Positions 1-5,309 of a stretch of DNA of 5,883 nucleotides are shown here, piece by piece. The notes beneath the pieces were generated by a model. It ran no database searches. It saw only the letters and a list, made by a program, of their open reading frames with translations, and was not told the origin of the DNA. The DNA is from Phycisphaerae bacterium. GTDB lineage: Bacteria; Planctomycetota; Phycisphaerae; UBA1845; UTPLA1. The position numbers were made by a program, and so were the translations under genes. Position 1 is the first letter of the stretch. Every line of letters starts with the position of its first letter. The stretch covers positions 1-5,883 of the forward strand of contig JAJDEC010000363.1 of NCBI GenBank assembly GCA_029259995.1, in the 5' to 3' direction.

Positions 1-264
1 GGCGATGCAGTCGAGACATAATTGTGGAGTTTAAGCCGAGCCCGAAACCACGCCACAGTCAGAGCCTCGCTGTCCTCAGCGTGGCGCGCCCGAGTCAATC
101 CCCGATTTTTTGCACTCCGCCGTGTTGCCACGGCGACGCAGTTCAAGCACGTCCATCTCAGCCTCGCCGTCATTCAAACAATGAGTCAGCGCGTCCGATC
201 CGCGAAGTGAATGAACGAATGCGATCAGAACCGAGAAGGTGAATGACCGATAACTACGCGGCGG
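1..264. other. Intergenic or gene-poor left edge with one hairpin
   Basis: I see no supportable gene here. The open frames present are short, overlap one another and give Arg/Ser/Pro-rich products typical of chance frames in GC-rich DNA. The one notable structure is a perfect 7-bp hairpin at 118-124/129-135 (CGCCGTG, loop TTGC, CACGGCG). Read on the minus strand, its loop is GCAA, a GNRA tetraloop closed by a G-C pair. It lies about 130 bases downstream of the thioesterase stop, so it could protect or end that mRNA. However, the minus-strand bases after it are purine-rich, not a U-tract, so it is not a standard intrinsic terminator. A minus-strand ATG at 19-17 leads off the window edge but has no visible ribosome binding site. 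Confidence 0.5.
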
Positions 265-705
265 CTACTTCTTTTTCTTCGCCGCCGCCGTGGCCGCGTC
301 CTGGATTCGACATTCGGCGAACGGAATCGCCTTTCGATCTTCATCGATCGCGACGTAGACCAGTTCGGCCGTCGTTACGGGCTCATTCTCGCAGGGCGGT
401 TCGAATCGCTCCGCAACAACCGTTATGCGAATCCGGGCCGATGTCCGACCGATTTTGGTCACTTCGGCATAAAAGCTGAGAACGTCGCCCACGAAGACGG
501 GATGCTTGAATTCCACGGAGTCCATGGCGACAGTCACCACCCGCGCGCAACCCAGCTTGCGGGCCGCGATCGCGCCGGCCTGGTCGACGTAGCTCAGGAG
601 CACGCCGCCGAAGATGGTCCCGTGCGCATTCGTGTCGCGCGGCATCATCATGACCCGGATCGCTGGTTCGTGAACTGGCCTGGAATAGGGCGTCTCGTCT
701 GGCAT
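265..705 (-). CDS. Acyl-CoA thioesterase, YciA-like hotdog family
   Basis: The 146-residue product is a single hotdog-fold domain that hydrolyses acyl-CoA thioesters to free acid and CoA in the cytoplasm. The diagnostic stretch MPRDTNAHGTIFGG (residues 21-34) is followed by SYVDQAG, in which Asp41 aligns with the catalytic Asp of Haemophilus YciA. RVVTVAMDSVEFKHPV (55-70), VGD (72-74) and KIGRTSARI (84-92) match the family's central strands. Length is typical of the class. The tail after about residue 135 is Ala-rich and ends in four lysines, which is unusual but outside the fold. The ATG at 705 gives the short leader before the MPRDTN motif that is usual in the family. Upstream, GGAG lies rather far away (14 bases), so initiation may be SD-weak; the Met run at 19-21 would be too short a start. 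The gene is divergent from the next gene. YciA enzymes are often broad in substrate, so the physiological acyl-CoA is unknown. Confidence 0.93.
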   Translation of the reverse strand: MPDETPYSRPVHEPAIRVMMMPRDTNAHGTIFGGVLLSYVDQAGAIAARKLGCARVVTVAMDSVEFKHPVFVGDVLSFYAEVTKIGRTSARIRITVVAERFEPPCENEPVTTAELVYVAIDEDRKAIPFAECRIQDAATAAAKKKK

Positions 706-797
706 GGGGTAATGCGCATCTCCATGGGGCCGCCGTGTCCGGCGGACTTGCCCGGATCATAGTAGGATGGGCCGCAGATCGACAGGCCGATCGCCTG

Positions 798-827
798 TTG
801 GTCCCGCAGAGCCGTGCGAGTTATGAT
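798..827 (+). promoter_or_regulatory. Candidate sigma-70-type promoter for the 917 gene
   Basis: TATGAT at 822-827 matches the -10 consensus at five of six positions. TTGGTC at 798-803 matches -35 at three of six, with an 18-base spacer. Transcription would begin near 834, giving a leader of about 80 bases before the ATG at 917. On the opposite strand a TATGAT also occurs at 762-757, in a position that could serve the divergent thioesterase, but I find no good -35 partner for it. Confidence 0.45.
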
Positions 828-916
828 ATCGTCCACGGAATCGAGGCCCGACGGACGGCGTTGTGACGCATCGTGACTTCGCCCAACGCAAACAACGCAA
901 AGCGGTTATTGAGATC

Positions 917-1297
917 ATGAAATTTCCCAACTTTCGACTCCATGAAACTCAGGCGTGGGTATCGGCGTTCTTCGGCGTCGCAGCGATCATTTGCCTGATG
1001 GGATTGACTTACGGCGTTTTCCGCGGGTTCGACAAGGACATGATGGCGATCAACTTCAATCCGAACAGCGGCCTTGGCAAATTTCGCAAGGTCATCGTCT
1101 TCGGCGGCGCCGCATTGACGATCGGGCTCGGCCTGACTGCCGGATTGATGGGCTTCAACAGCCTGGGCCAGAAGCGTAACAACAAACAGGGTATGTCATG
1201 GATCGGACTCGGCCTCGGAGCACTCTCCGTCGCGTCCGCACCGATTCTGCTCTTCGCATGGATGGAACTGAGCCAGGCGATTATCCGCGGCGGATAG
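917..1297 (+). CDS. Small three-helix inner-membrane protein, unknown function
   Basis: The product is 126 residues from the ATG at 917. The frame is open further up to a GTG at 863, which would add 18 mostly basic residues. I prefer 917 because it gives a short basic leader (MKFPNFRLHE) directly before the first helix, with a weak TTGAG upstream. Three hydrophobic segments are visible at about residues 14-35, 58-82 and 94-117. A polar loop (about 38-57, FDKDMMAINFNPNSGLGKF) lies between the first two and a basic loop (84-92, GQKRNNKQG) between the last two. No catalytic motif or signal peptidase site is seen. It resembles unnamed small membrane proteins I recall from planctomycete genomes, but I cannot give a family name. 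The next gene is 114 bases downstream on the same strand and may be co-transcribed. Confidence 0.8.
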   Translation: MKFPNFRLHETQAWVSAFFGVAAIICLMGLTYGVFRGFDKDMMAINFNPNSGLGKFRKVIVFGGAALTIGLGLTAGLMGFNSLGQKRNNKQGMSWIGLGLGALSVASAPILLFAWMELSQAIIRGG

Positions 1298-1384
1298 CTC
1301 GGATCGACGGCGATCTTCGCCCGATCGCCATTTCAACAAAACGGCGATGCATTCAACACGGCGTTTTCACGTATCCACACATCG

Positions 1385-1399
1385 CGATACAGCGTATCG
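1385..1399 (+). promoter_or_regulatory. Inverted repeat just before the 1412 gene
   Basis: A perfect 6-bp stem, CGATAC / GTATCG, with a 3-base AGC loop, ends 12 bases before the ATG at 1412. The sequence between it and the start is AT-rich (ATCGAAATATTT) and contains no Shine-Dalgarno motif. A second, longer-looped inverted repeat lies upstream (ATCGCC 1324-1329 / GGCGAT 1343-1348). Either could be an operator, an RNA hairpin near the start, or remnants of a weak terminator. The function is undecided. Confidence 0.35.
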
Positions 1400-1411
1400 A
1401 TCGAAATATTT

Positions 1412-1954
1412 ATGACACGTTCGACCTGCTGGTTTCTGAATTTCCTCGTGCCCGGCGCCGGACTGGTGCCGATCCGTCGGGAATGGTTGGGGATCGCATT
1501 GGCGCTGCTGTTCGCGCTCAGCATCAACCTCTGGATCGCTGGCCAGTGGATCGCCCCGGTCGCCGTTCCCAGTTGGCTCTCCCTTCTCGCCCTCTGCATC
1601 GGCATCGCCGGATGGGCGGCGGCCCAGGCGCTCATGATGCATCTCGGACGTCGTCACGATGCCATCGACGCCGAAGTGGATTCGCTGCTTGCCCAGGCAG
1701 CGCTCGATATCCGCCGAAATGACGCCGACGGTGCGCGAATGGCACTCGAGGCCGCCCTGGCGCTCAATGGGGAGCGGCCCGATGTGCTCACTGCAAGTGC
1801 CGATCTGAGTGATTCCCGCGGATTGTCGTCCGAAGCAGGCCGGATTCGACGCCGAATTCTTCAAGTCGCCCCCAGAAGCAAATGGGCCGTGGCCGCGCAG
1901 GAATCGCTATCCGGCCGATCCGGCCCGGAATCCAAAGCGGACGCCCCGAATTAA
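1412..1954 (+). CDS. Membrane-anchored protein with TPR-like helical C-terminus
   Basis: The 180-residue product is not a named family that I recognise. The N-terminus (MTRSTCWFLNFLVPGAGLV) is a hydrophobic hairpin-like start with a PGAG motif. Two clear membrane helices follow at about residues 26-47 and 53-75. From about residue 83 the protein becomes soluble, helical and Ala-rich. The segments DSLLAQAALDIRRNDADGAR (88-107), MALEAALALN (108-117) and the later ILQVAP region have the helix-turn-helix spacing and small-residue pattern of one to two degenerate TPR units, so a protein-contact role is an inference. The tail (about 165-180) is polar and disordered-looking. By topology the helical domain could face either side. 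The ATG at 1412 is the first plausible start and lacks a clear ribosome binding site. The gene follows the other small membrane protein and precedes the clpC leader by 327 bases. Confidence 0.82.
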   Translation: MTRSTCWFLNFLVPGAGLVPIRREWLGIALALLFALSINLWIAGQWIAPVAVPSWLSLLALCIGIAGWAAAQALMMHLGRRHDAIDAEVDSLLAQAALDIRRNDADGARMALEAALALNGERPDVLTASADLSDSRGLSSEAGRIRRRILQVAPRSKWAVAAQESLSGRSGPESKADAPN

Positions 1955-2034
1955 AAACTTAGAAAAAGTAACGACGCAATCGACCGGCGTTGTCTGCATT
2001 GGCGCAGGCGATCAACCGATAGATTCCTAGCCGT

Positions 2035-2057
2035 GGCGCGCTTCCCGGTAAGGCGCC
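2035..2057 (+). other. Imperfect hairpin between the 1412 gene and clpC
   Basis: GGCGC (2035-2039) pairs with GCGCC (2053-2057), and CTT (2041-2043) with AAG (2050-2052) across a single bulged G; the loop is CCCGGT. Only a GCGTTTG follows, not a proper T-tract. It may slow or partly end transcription from the upstream genes, but it is a poor intrinsic terminator. It sits immediately before the predicted clpC -35 box. Confidence 0.35.
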
Positions 2058-2061
2058 GCGT

Positions 2062-2090
2062 TTGATGCCCCATTGCGTGGGGACTAGAAT
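2062..2090 (+). promoter_or_regulatory. Predicted clpC promoter with palindromic spacer
   Basis: TTGATG (2062-2067, four of six to the -35 consensus) and TAGAAT (2085-2090, five of six to the -10) are separated by exactly 17 bases, the ideal sigma-70 spacing. The spacer contains the inverted repeat CCCCA-TTGCG-TGGGG (2068-2082), which occupies nearly all of it. A regulator binding there would directly block RNA polymerase, so this is a candidate operator. It matches neither the CtsR heptad repeats nor the CIRCE element as I know them. The predicted transcription start is near 2097, giving a leader of about 185 bases. Confidence 0.6.
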
Positions 2091-2202
2091 TCGGCACGCT
2101 TGCGTTGCGTTCTTTCGGGACGTTCGGGCGATGCGGAATCTACGCATGCCGGATATGCCTCGACCCGAAGCACGATCGAGGGCGTAATAATGTGAAGGGG
2201 AT

Positions 2203-2267
2203 CGCGACAGGTTGACGGAACCCGTCGCGCGGAAGGCGGCGAAAGCCGACGAACGGGCACGAGCCCG
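2203..2267 (+). promoter_or_regulatory. clpC 5' leader with three consecutive hairpins
   Basis: The first hairpin is CGCGAC (2203-2208) with GTCGCG (2224-2229), continued past one A/C mismatch by GGTT/AACC, with loop GACGG. The second is CGGC-GAAA-GCCG (2237-2248), a GNRA tetraloop hairpin. The third is CGGGC-ACGA-GCCCG (2254-2267). The last ends only 14 bases before the ATG at 2282 and is followed by the purine-rich AAGAAGAAAGG that must serve as the ribosome binding site. Such an arrangement could control ribosome access, for example by temperature, but nothing in the sequence proves regulation and I recognise no riboswitch class. Confidence 0.4.
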
Positions 2268-2281
2268 AAGAAGAAAGGCCC

Positions 2282-4831
2282 ATGGCGATGTTCGAGCGAT
2301 TCACGGACCGAGCGAGAAAGGTGATGGCGCTGGCCAATCAAGAGGCCCAGCGCTTTAACCACGAATACATCGGGACTGAGCACATCCTGCTGGGTCTTGT
2401 CAAAGAGGGCAGCGGCGTGGGCGCCAATGTTCTGAAGAACCTTGAAGTCGACCTGCGCAAGGTCCGCCTCGAAGTCGAGAAGCTCGTCAAGAGCGGTCCC
2501 GACATGGTGACGATGGGCAAACTCCCGCAGACGCCCCGCGCCAAGAAAGTCATCGAGTACGCGATCGAAGAAGCGCGACAGCTCAATCACAACTACGTCG
2601 GCACGGAACACCTCCTGCTCGGTCTCCTGCGCGAGCAGGACGGCGTCGCAGCGCAAGTGCTGATGAACCTCGGCATCAAGCTCGAAGAAGTCCGCGAAGA
2701 AGTTCTGAATCTTCTCGGTGCGGGCTCGGGTGAAGAGGAAGTCGCCGGCGCCAGCGCCGAGACCGGTCAGCGCAAGGGCGGCAAGTCCCGAACGCCGGCC
2801 CTCGATTCCTTCGGCCGCGATCTCACGGAAATGGCGAAACAGGGCAAGCTCGATCCCGTCATCGGCCGCGCCCCGGAAATCGAACGACTCCTCGTCGTTC
2901 TCTGCCGCCGCTACAAGAACAATCCCGTTCTTCTCGGTGAAGCCGGCGTCGGCAAGACGGCCATCGTCGAAGGCCTCGCCCAGAAGATCGTCGACAACGA
3001 AGTCCCCGAACTGCTCGCCGACAAGCGAATTGTCGTGCTCGATCTCGCCATGATGGTCGCCGGCACCAAGTATCGCGGTCAGTTCGAGGAACGCATCAAG
3101 GCGGTCATGAACGAAGTCCGCCGCGCCAAGAATATCATCCTGTTCATCGACGAACTGCACACGCTCGTCGGCGCCGGCGGCGCCGAGGGCGCGATCGACG
3201 CGTCGAACGTCCTCAAGCCCGCACTCTCCCGCGGTGAGATCCAGTGCATCGGCGCCACGACGCTCGATGAGTACCGCAAGTACATCGAGAAGGACGGCGC
3301 GCTGGAACGACGCTTCCAGCAGATCATCGTCGAGCCGCCGAATCGCGATCAGACGATCCAGATTCTCAAAGGGCTGCGCGATCGTTACGAGGCGCACCAT
3401 CGCGTCCAGATCACGGACGACGCCCTCGCGGCCGCCGTCGATATGTCGATGCGATACGTGCCGTCGCGCGTTCTGCCGGACAAGGCTATCGACGTCCTCG
3501 ACGAGGCCGGCGCCCGCGTCCGCCTCAAGGCCATGACCAAGCCGACGAAGCTCACGGATCTCGACGCCGAGATCAAGCGGCTCACGGGCGAGAAGGACGA
3601 GTCCGTTCGCAACGCCGACTACGAGCGTGCCGCCGATCTGCGCGACAAGGCGCAGAAGATGAAGGACGAACTCGACGAGATGCAGCGCGAATGGCAGAAT
3701 CGCCGCAGCGAGATCGACGGCGTCGTGGATGAGGAAGTCATCGCCGAAGTCGTCAGTCTGATGACGGGCGTTCCGCTCACGCGGCTCGAAAAGGAAGAAG
3801 CCGAGCGCCTGCTCGAACTCGAAAACGAACTGCACAAGCGCGTCATCAGCCAGGACGAGGCCATCAGCGCCGTCGCCCGAAGCGTGCGACGCTCGCGCAG
3901 CGGTCTGAAGGATCCGAATCGCCCCATGGGCAGCTTTATCTTCATCGGTCCGTCCGGTGTGGGTAAGACGCTGCTCGCCAAGACGCTGGCCAACTTCATG
4001 TTCGGCTCGGACGACGCGCTCATCACGCTCGACATGTCCGAGTACATGGAGAAGCACAACGTCAGCCGGCTCGTCGGCGCACCTCCGGGATATGTCGGAT
4101 ACGAAGAGGGCGGCCAGCTCACGGAGCGGATCCGCCGCCGACCTTATGCCGTCGTGCTGCTCGACGAAATCGAGAAAGCGCATCCGGATGTGTTCAACAT
4201 GCTGCTCCAGATCATGGAGGAAGGCCGCCTGACGGATTCGTTTGGTCGCCACGTCGATTTCCGCAACGTCGTGTTGATCATGACGAGCAACATCGGCGCC
4301 GACAAAATCACGAACCGAACGACGTTCGGTTTCGAGAAGCGGGATGAGGATGCGAGCTACGGCCGCATGGTCGACCTCCTGAAGAACGAGCTGACGGATT
4401 ACTTCCGTCCGGAGTTCATCAACCGAATCGACGAGATTGTCGTCTTCCGCAAGCTGGCCCACGAGCAGCTGGTCCAGATCGTCGAGCTGGAGCTGAACAA
4501 AGTCGGCAAGCGGCTCGCCGAAAAGGGATACTCGATGGAAGTCACGCAGGAAGCCAAAGAGGTTCTGCTGGCCAAGGGCACGGACGAGAAGTTCGGCGCT
4601 CGACCTCTGCGACGGGCGATCGAGCAGATGCTCGAGGACCAGATCTCCGAAGGCCTGCTCCGCCGCGAATACGTCGGCAAGCAGAAGCTGATCGTCGGCG
4701 CACGGGAGAACGAGGACGGCGTGAACGTCCTCTGCATCGAAGCCGTCGAAGTCGCGGCACCCGCTGACGACGCAGCCCTCGCGGGCACCGCCGGCACCGC
4801 CGGCGGCGCGACAGACGCCGACGCGACGTAA
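2282..4831 (+). CDS. clpC: ClpC, ATP-dependent Hsp100 protease unfoldase subunit
   Basis: The 849-residue product is a complete class I AAA+ unfoldase that feeds proteins to ClpP in the cytoplasm. Two Clp-N repeats occupy about residues 5-70 and 84-146 (each with the GTEH-LLGL motif). AAA-1 has Walker A GEAGVGKT (219-226), pore loop KYRGQFEER (263-271), Walker B FIDE (288-291) and arginine finger pair RR 343-344. The middle domain carries a UVR-like segment (about 443-477, DYERAADLRDKAQKMKDELDE region), which distinguishes ClpC from ClpA and is shorter than in ClpB. AAA-2 has Walker A GPSGVGKT (556-563), pore loop GYVGYEEGG (603-611), Walker B LLDE (626-629) and sensor-2 GARPLRRAI (772-780). 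FGF at 682-684 fits the ClpP-docking loop. The last 25 or so residues are Ala/Gly/Thr/Asp-rich. The second Met, at 2288, matches the usual MFERFTDRAR start and lies 9 bases after AAAGG, against 3 for the first, so it may be the true start. No ctsR, mcsA or mcsB is adjacent. Confidence 0.98.
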   Translation: MAMFERFTDRARKVMALANQEAQRFNHEYIGTEHILLGLVKEGSGVGANVLKNLEVDLRKVRLEVEKLVKSGPDMVTMGKLPQTPRAKKVIEYAIEEARQLNHNYVGTEHLLLGLLREQDGVAAQVLMNLGIKLEEVREEVLNLLGAGSGEEEVAGASAETGQRKGGKSRTPALDSFGRDLTEMAKQGKLDPVIGRAPEIERLLVVLCRRYKNNPVLLGEAGVGKTAIVEGLAQKIVDNEVPELLADKRIVVLDLAMMVAGTKYRGQFEERIKAVMNEVRRAKNIILFIDELHTLVGAGGAEGAIDASNVLKPALSRGEIQCIGATTLDEYRKYIEKDGALERRFQQIIVEPPNRDQTIQILKGLRDRYEAHHRVQITDDALAAAVDMSMRYVPSRVLPDKAIDVLDEAGARVRLKAMTKPTKLTDLDAEIKRLTGEKDESVRNADYERAADLRDKAQKMKDELDEMQREWQNRRSEIDGVVDEEVIAEVVSLMTGVPLTRLEKEEAERLLELENELHKRVISQDEAISAVARSVRRSRSGLKDPNRPMGSFIFIGPSGVGKTLLAKTLANFMFGSDDALITLDMSEYMEKHNVSRLVGAPPGYVGYEEGGQLTERIRRRPYAVVLLDEIEKAHPDVFNMLLQIMEEGRLTDSFGRHVDFRNVVLIMTSNIGADKITNRTTFGFEKRDEDASYGRMVDLLKNELTDYFRPEFINRIDEIVVFRKLAHEQLVQIVELELNKVGKRLAEKGYSMEVTQEAKEVLLAKGTDEKFGARPLRRAIEQMLEDQISEGLLRREYVGKQKLIVGARENEDGVNVLCIEAVEVAAPADDAALAGTAGTAGGATDADAT
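4784..4801 (+). repeat. Tandem 9-base repeat in the clpC tail
   Basis: GGCACCGCC occurs twice in a row (4784-4792 and 4793-4801), followed by GGCGGC. It encodes a Gly-Thr-Ala repeat inside the disordered Ala/Gly-rich C-terminus of ClpC. The repeat is in frame, so gain or loss of a unit would change tail length without breaking the gene. Confidence 0.8.
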
Positions 4832-4866
4832 GCGCGATTCATCGGTGACATATCAAGCACACTCAG

Positions 4867-4895
4867 AGCCCGGCCAGGATTGGCCGGGCTTTTTT
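4867..4895 (+). terminator. Strong intrinsic terminator of clpC
   Basis: A perfect 10-bp GC-rich stem, AGCCCGGCCA (4867-4876) with TGGCCGGGCT (4881-4890), has a GGAT tetraloop and runs straight into a T-tract (4890-4895). It begins 35 bases after the clpC stop. Together with the upstream promoter it makes clpC a likely monocistronic unit. Confidence 0.95.
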
Positions 4896-4911
4896 CATGC
4901 GCCGATGCACC

Positions 4912-5025
4912 GTTGCCCCAACGGGGCAAAACAGGTCAGCCCGGGGTGTAGCGAAGACCGCGCAGCGGTCAAAGCGTAACCCCGGGAATGCCGCCCCTTC
5001 ACGGAGCGAGCCCTGAAAGTGCGTT
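4912..5025. repeat. Nested palindromic repeat, REP/MITE-like
   Basis: Three palindromes lie close together. TTGCCCC-AAC-GGGGCAA (4913-4929) is a 7-bp stem with a 3-base loop. CCCGGGGT (4940-4947) pairs with ACCCCGGG (4979-4986), and enclosed within it is GACCGC-GCA-GCGGTC (4956-4970). The whole folds into one short hairpin plus a longer two-tier hairpin. The following CCGCCCC...GAGCCCTGAAAGTGCG (about 4991-5023) resembles a decayed further arm. The order of a CCCCAACGGGG hairpin, a CCCGGG stem and GCCCTGAA recalls dispersed palindromic elements I remember from planctomycete genomes, which may be mobilised by Y1-type (RAYT) transposases. No transposase is present here. Boundaries are approximate. 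Confidence 0.65.
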
Positions 5026-5309
5026 ACAAATGTCACCGCGACGACACATTGATGTCCCAGCATCGATCAAACCGTCGACCCTTCACGACCAGGCTCTCGG
5101 ATTTTTGATCCGAATCCGAAGCAACCCAACCCGTGCCCAACCAATATCAAGTCACAGATCACTCCGATCTCATACCCGACACCCCAACCCTATACGTAAC
5201 GACTAGTCGTTTGGCGGCATTGCATTAATTATTCACCACAATCTCAAAACCCACATACTGACGCCTAGCTTGCGAAACGGTATATTTGGTGTCGCTCTTA
5301 GAAGAACCG
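5026..5309. other. Lower-GC intergenic region with palindrome and C-rich tracts
   Basis: I find no gene here. GC is about 48% by hand count over 5101-5280. Visible structures are a 6-bp hairpin TCGGAT/ATCCGA (5097-5113, with ATCCGA repeated at 5114-5119) and two C-rich tracts on the plus strand (5125-5142 and 5175-5190). There is also a 14-base perfect palindrome AACGACTAGTCGTT (5198-5211). The 100 bases before the next gene are AT-rich (for example TTGCATTAATTATTCA at 5220-5235), which suits a promoter, but I cannot fit a well-spaced -35/-10 pair. Confidence 0.55.
5198..5211. promoter_or_regulatory. Perfect 14-base palindrome, candidate operator
   Basis: AACGACTAGTCGTT is self-complementary along its whole length and lies about 100 bases before the start at 5310, next to an AT-rich stretch. 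It could bind a dimeric regulator of the downstream gene. By chance alone a 14-base perfect palindrome is expected roughly once per 16 kb, so its position is suggestive but not decisive. Confidence 0.35.

Noticed and set aside
22..242. Two overlapping plus-strand open frames at the left edge
   Set aside because: Both give Arg/Ser/Pro-rich low-quality sequences with no hydrophobic core pattern and no ribosome binding site.
648..836. Minus-strand open frame upstream of the thioesterase
   Set aside because: It overlaps the thioesterase N-terminus in another frame and covers the divergent promoter region; the product shows no recognisable features.
1324..1348. ATCGCC/GGCGAT inverted repeat as a terminator of the 917 gene
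   Set aside because: The loop is 13 bases and no T-tract follows, so it is not a credible intrinsic terminator.
2131..2187. An 18-codon leader ORF (ATG at 2131, TAA at 2185) within the predicted clpC 5' UTR
   Set aside because: It has no ribosome binding site, no run of regulatory codons and no link to the hairpins downstream, so it is not distinguishable from chance.
1955..2281. CtsR or CIRCE operator upstream of clpC
   Set aside because: I found neither the tandem GTCAAA-type heptads nor the TTAGCACTC-N9-GAGTGCTAA element.
2084..4462. A 792-codon open frame on the minus strand, antisense to clpC
   Set aside because: It is the mirror of the strongly biased clpC codons (G/C in third positions remove antisense stops). 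The product is a His/Asp/Leu-rich string with no domain, and the plus-strand gene is unmistakable.
4912..5025. CRISPR array or tRNA gene in the palindrome cluster
   Set aside because: There are no evenly spaced direct repeats with spacers, and the stems do not form a cloverleaf with an anticodon arm and T-loop.
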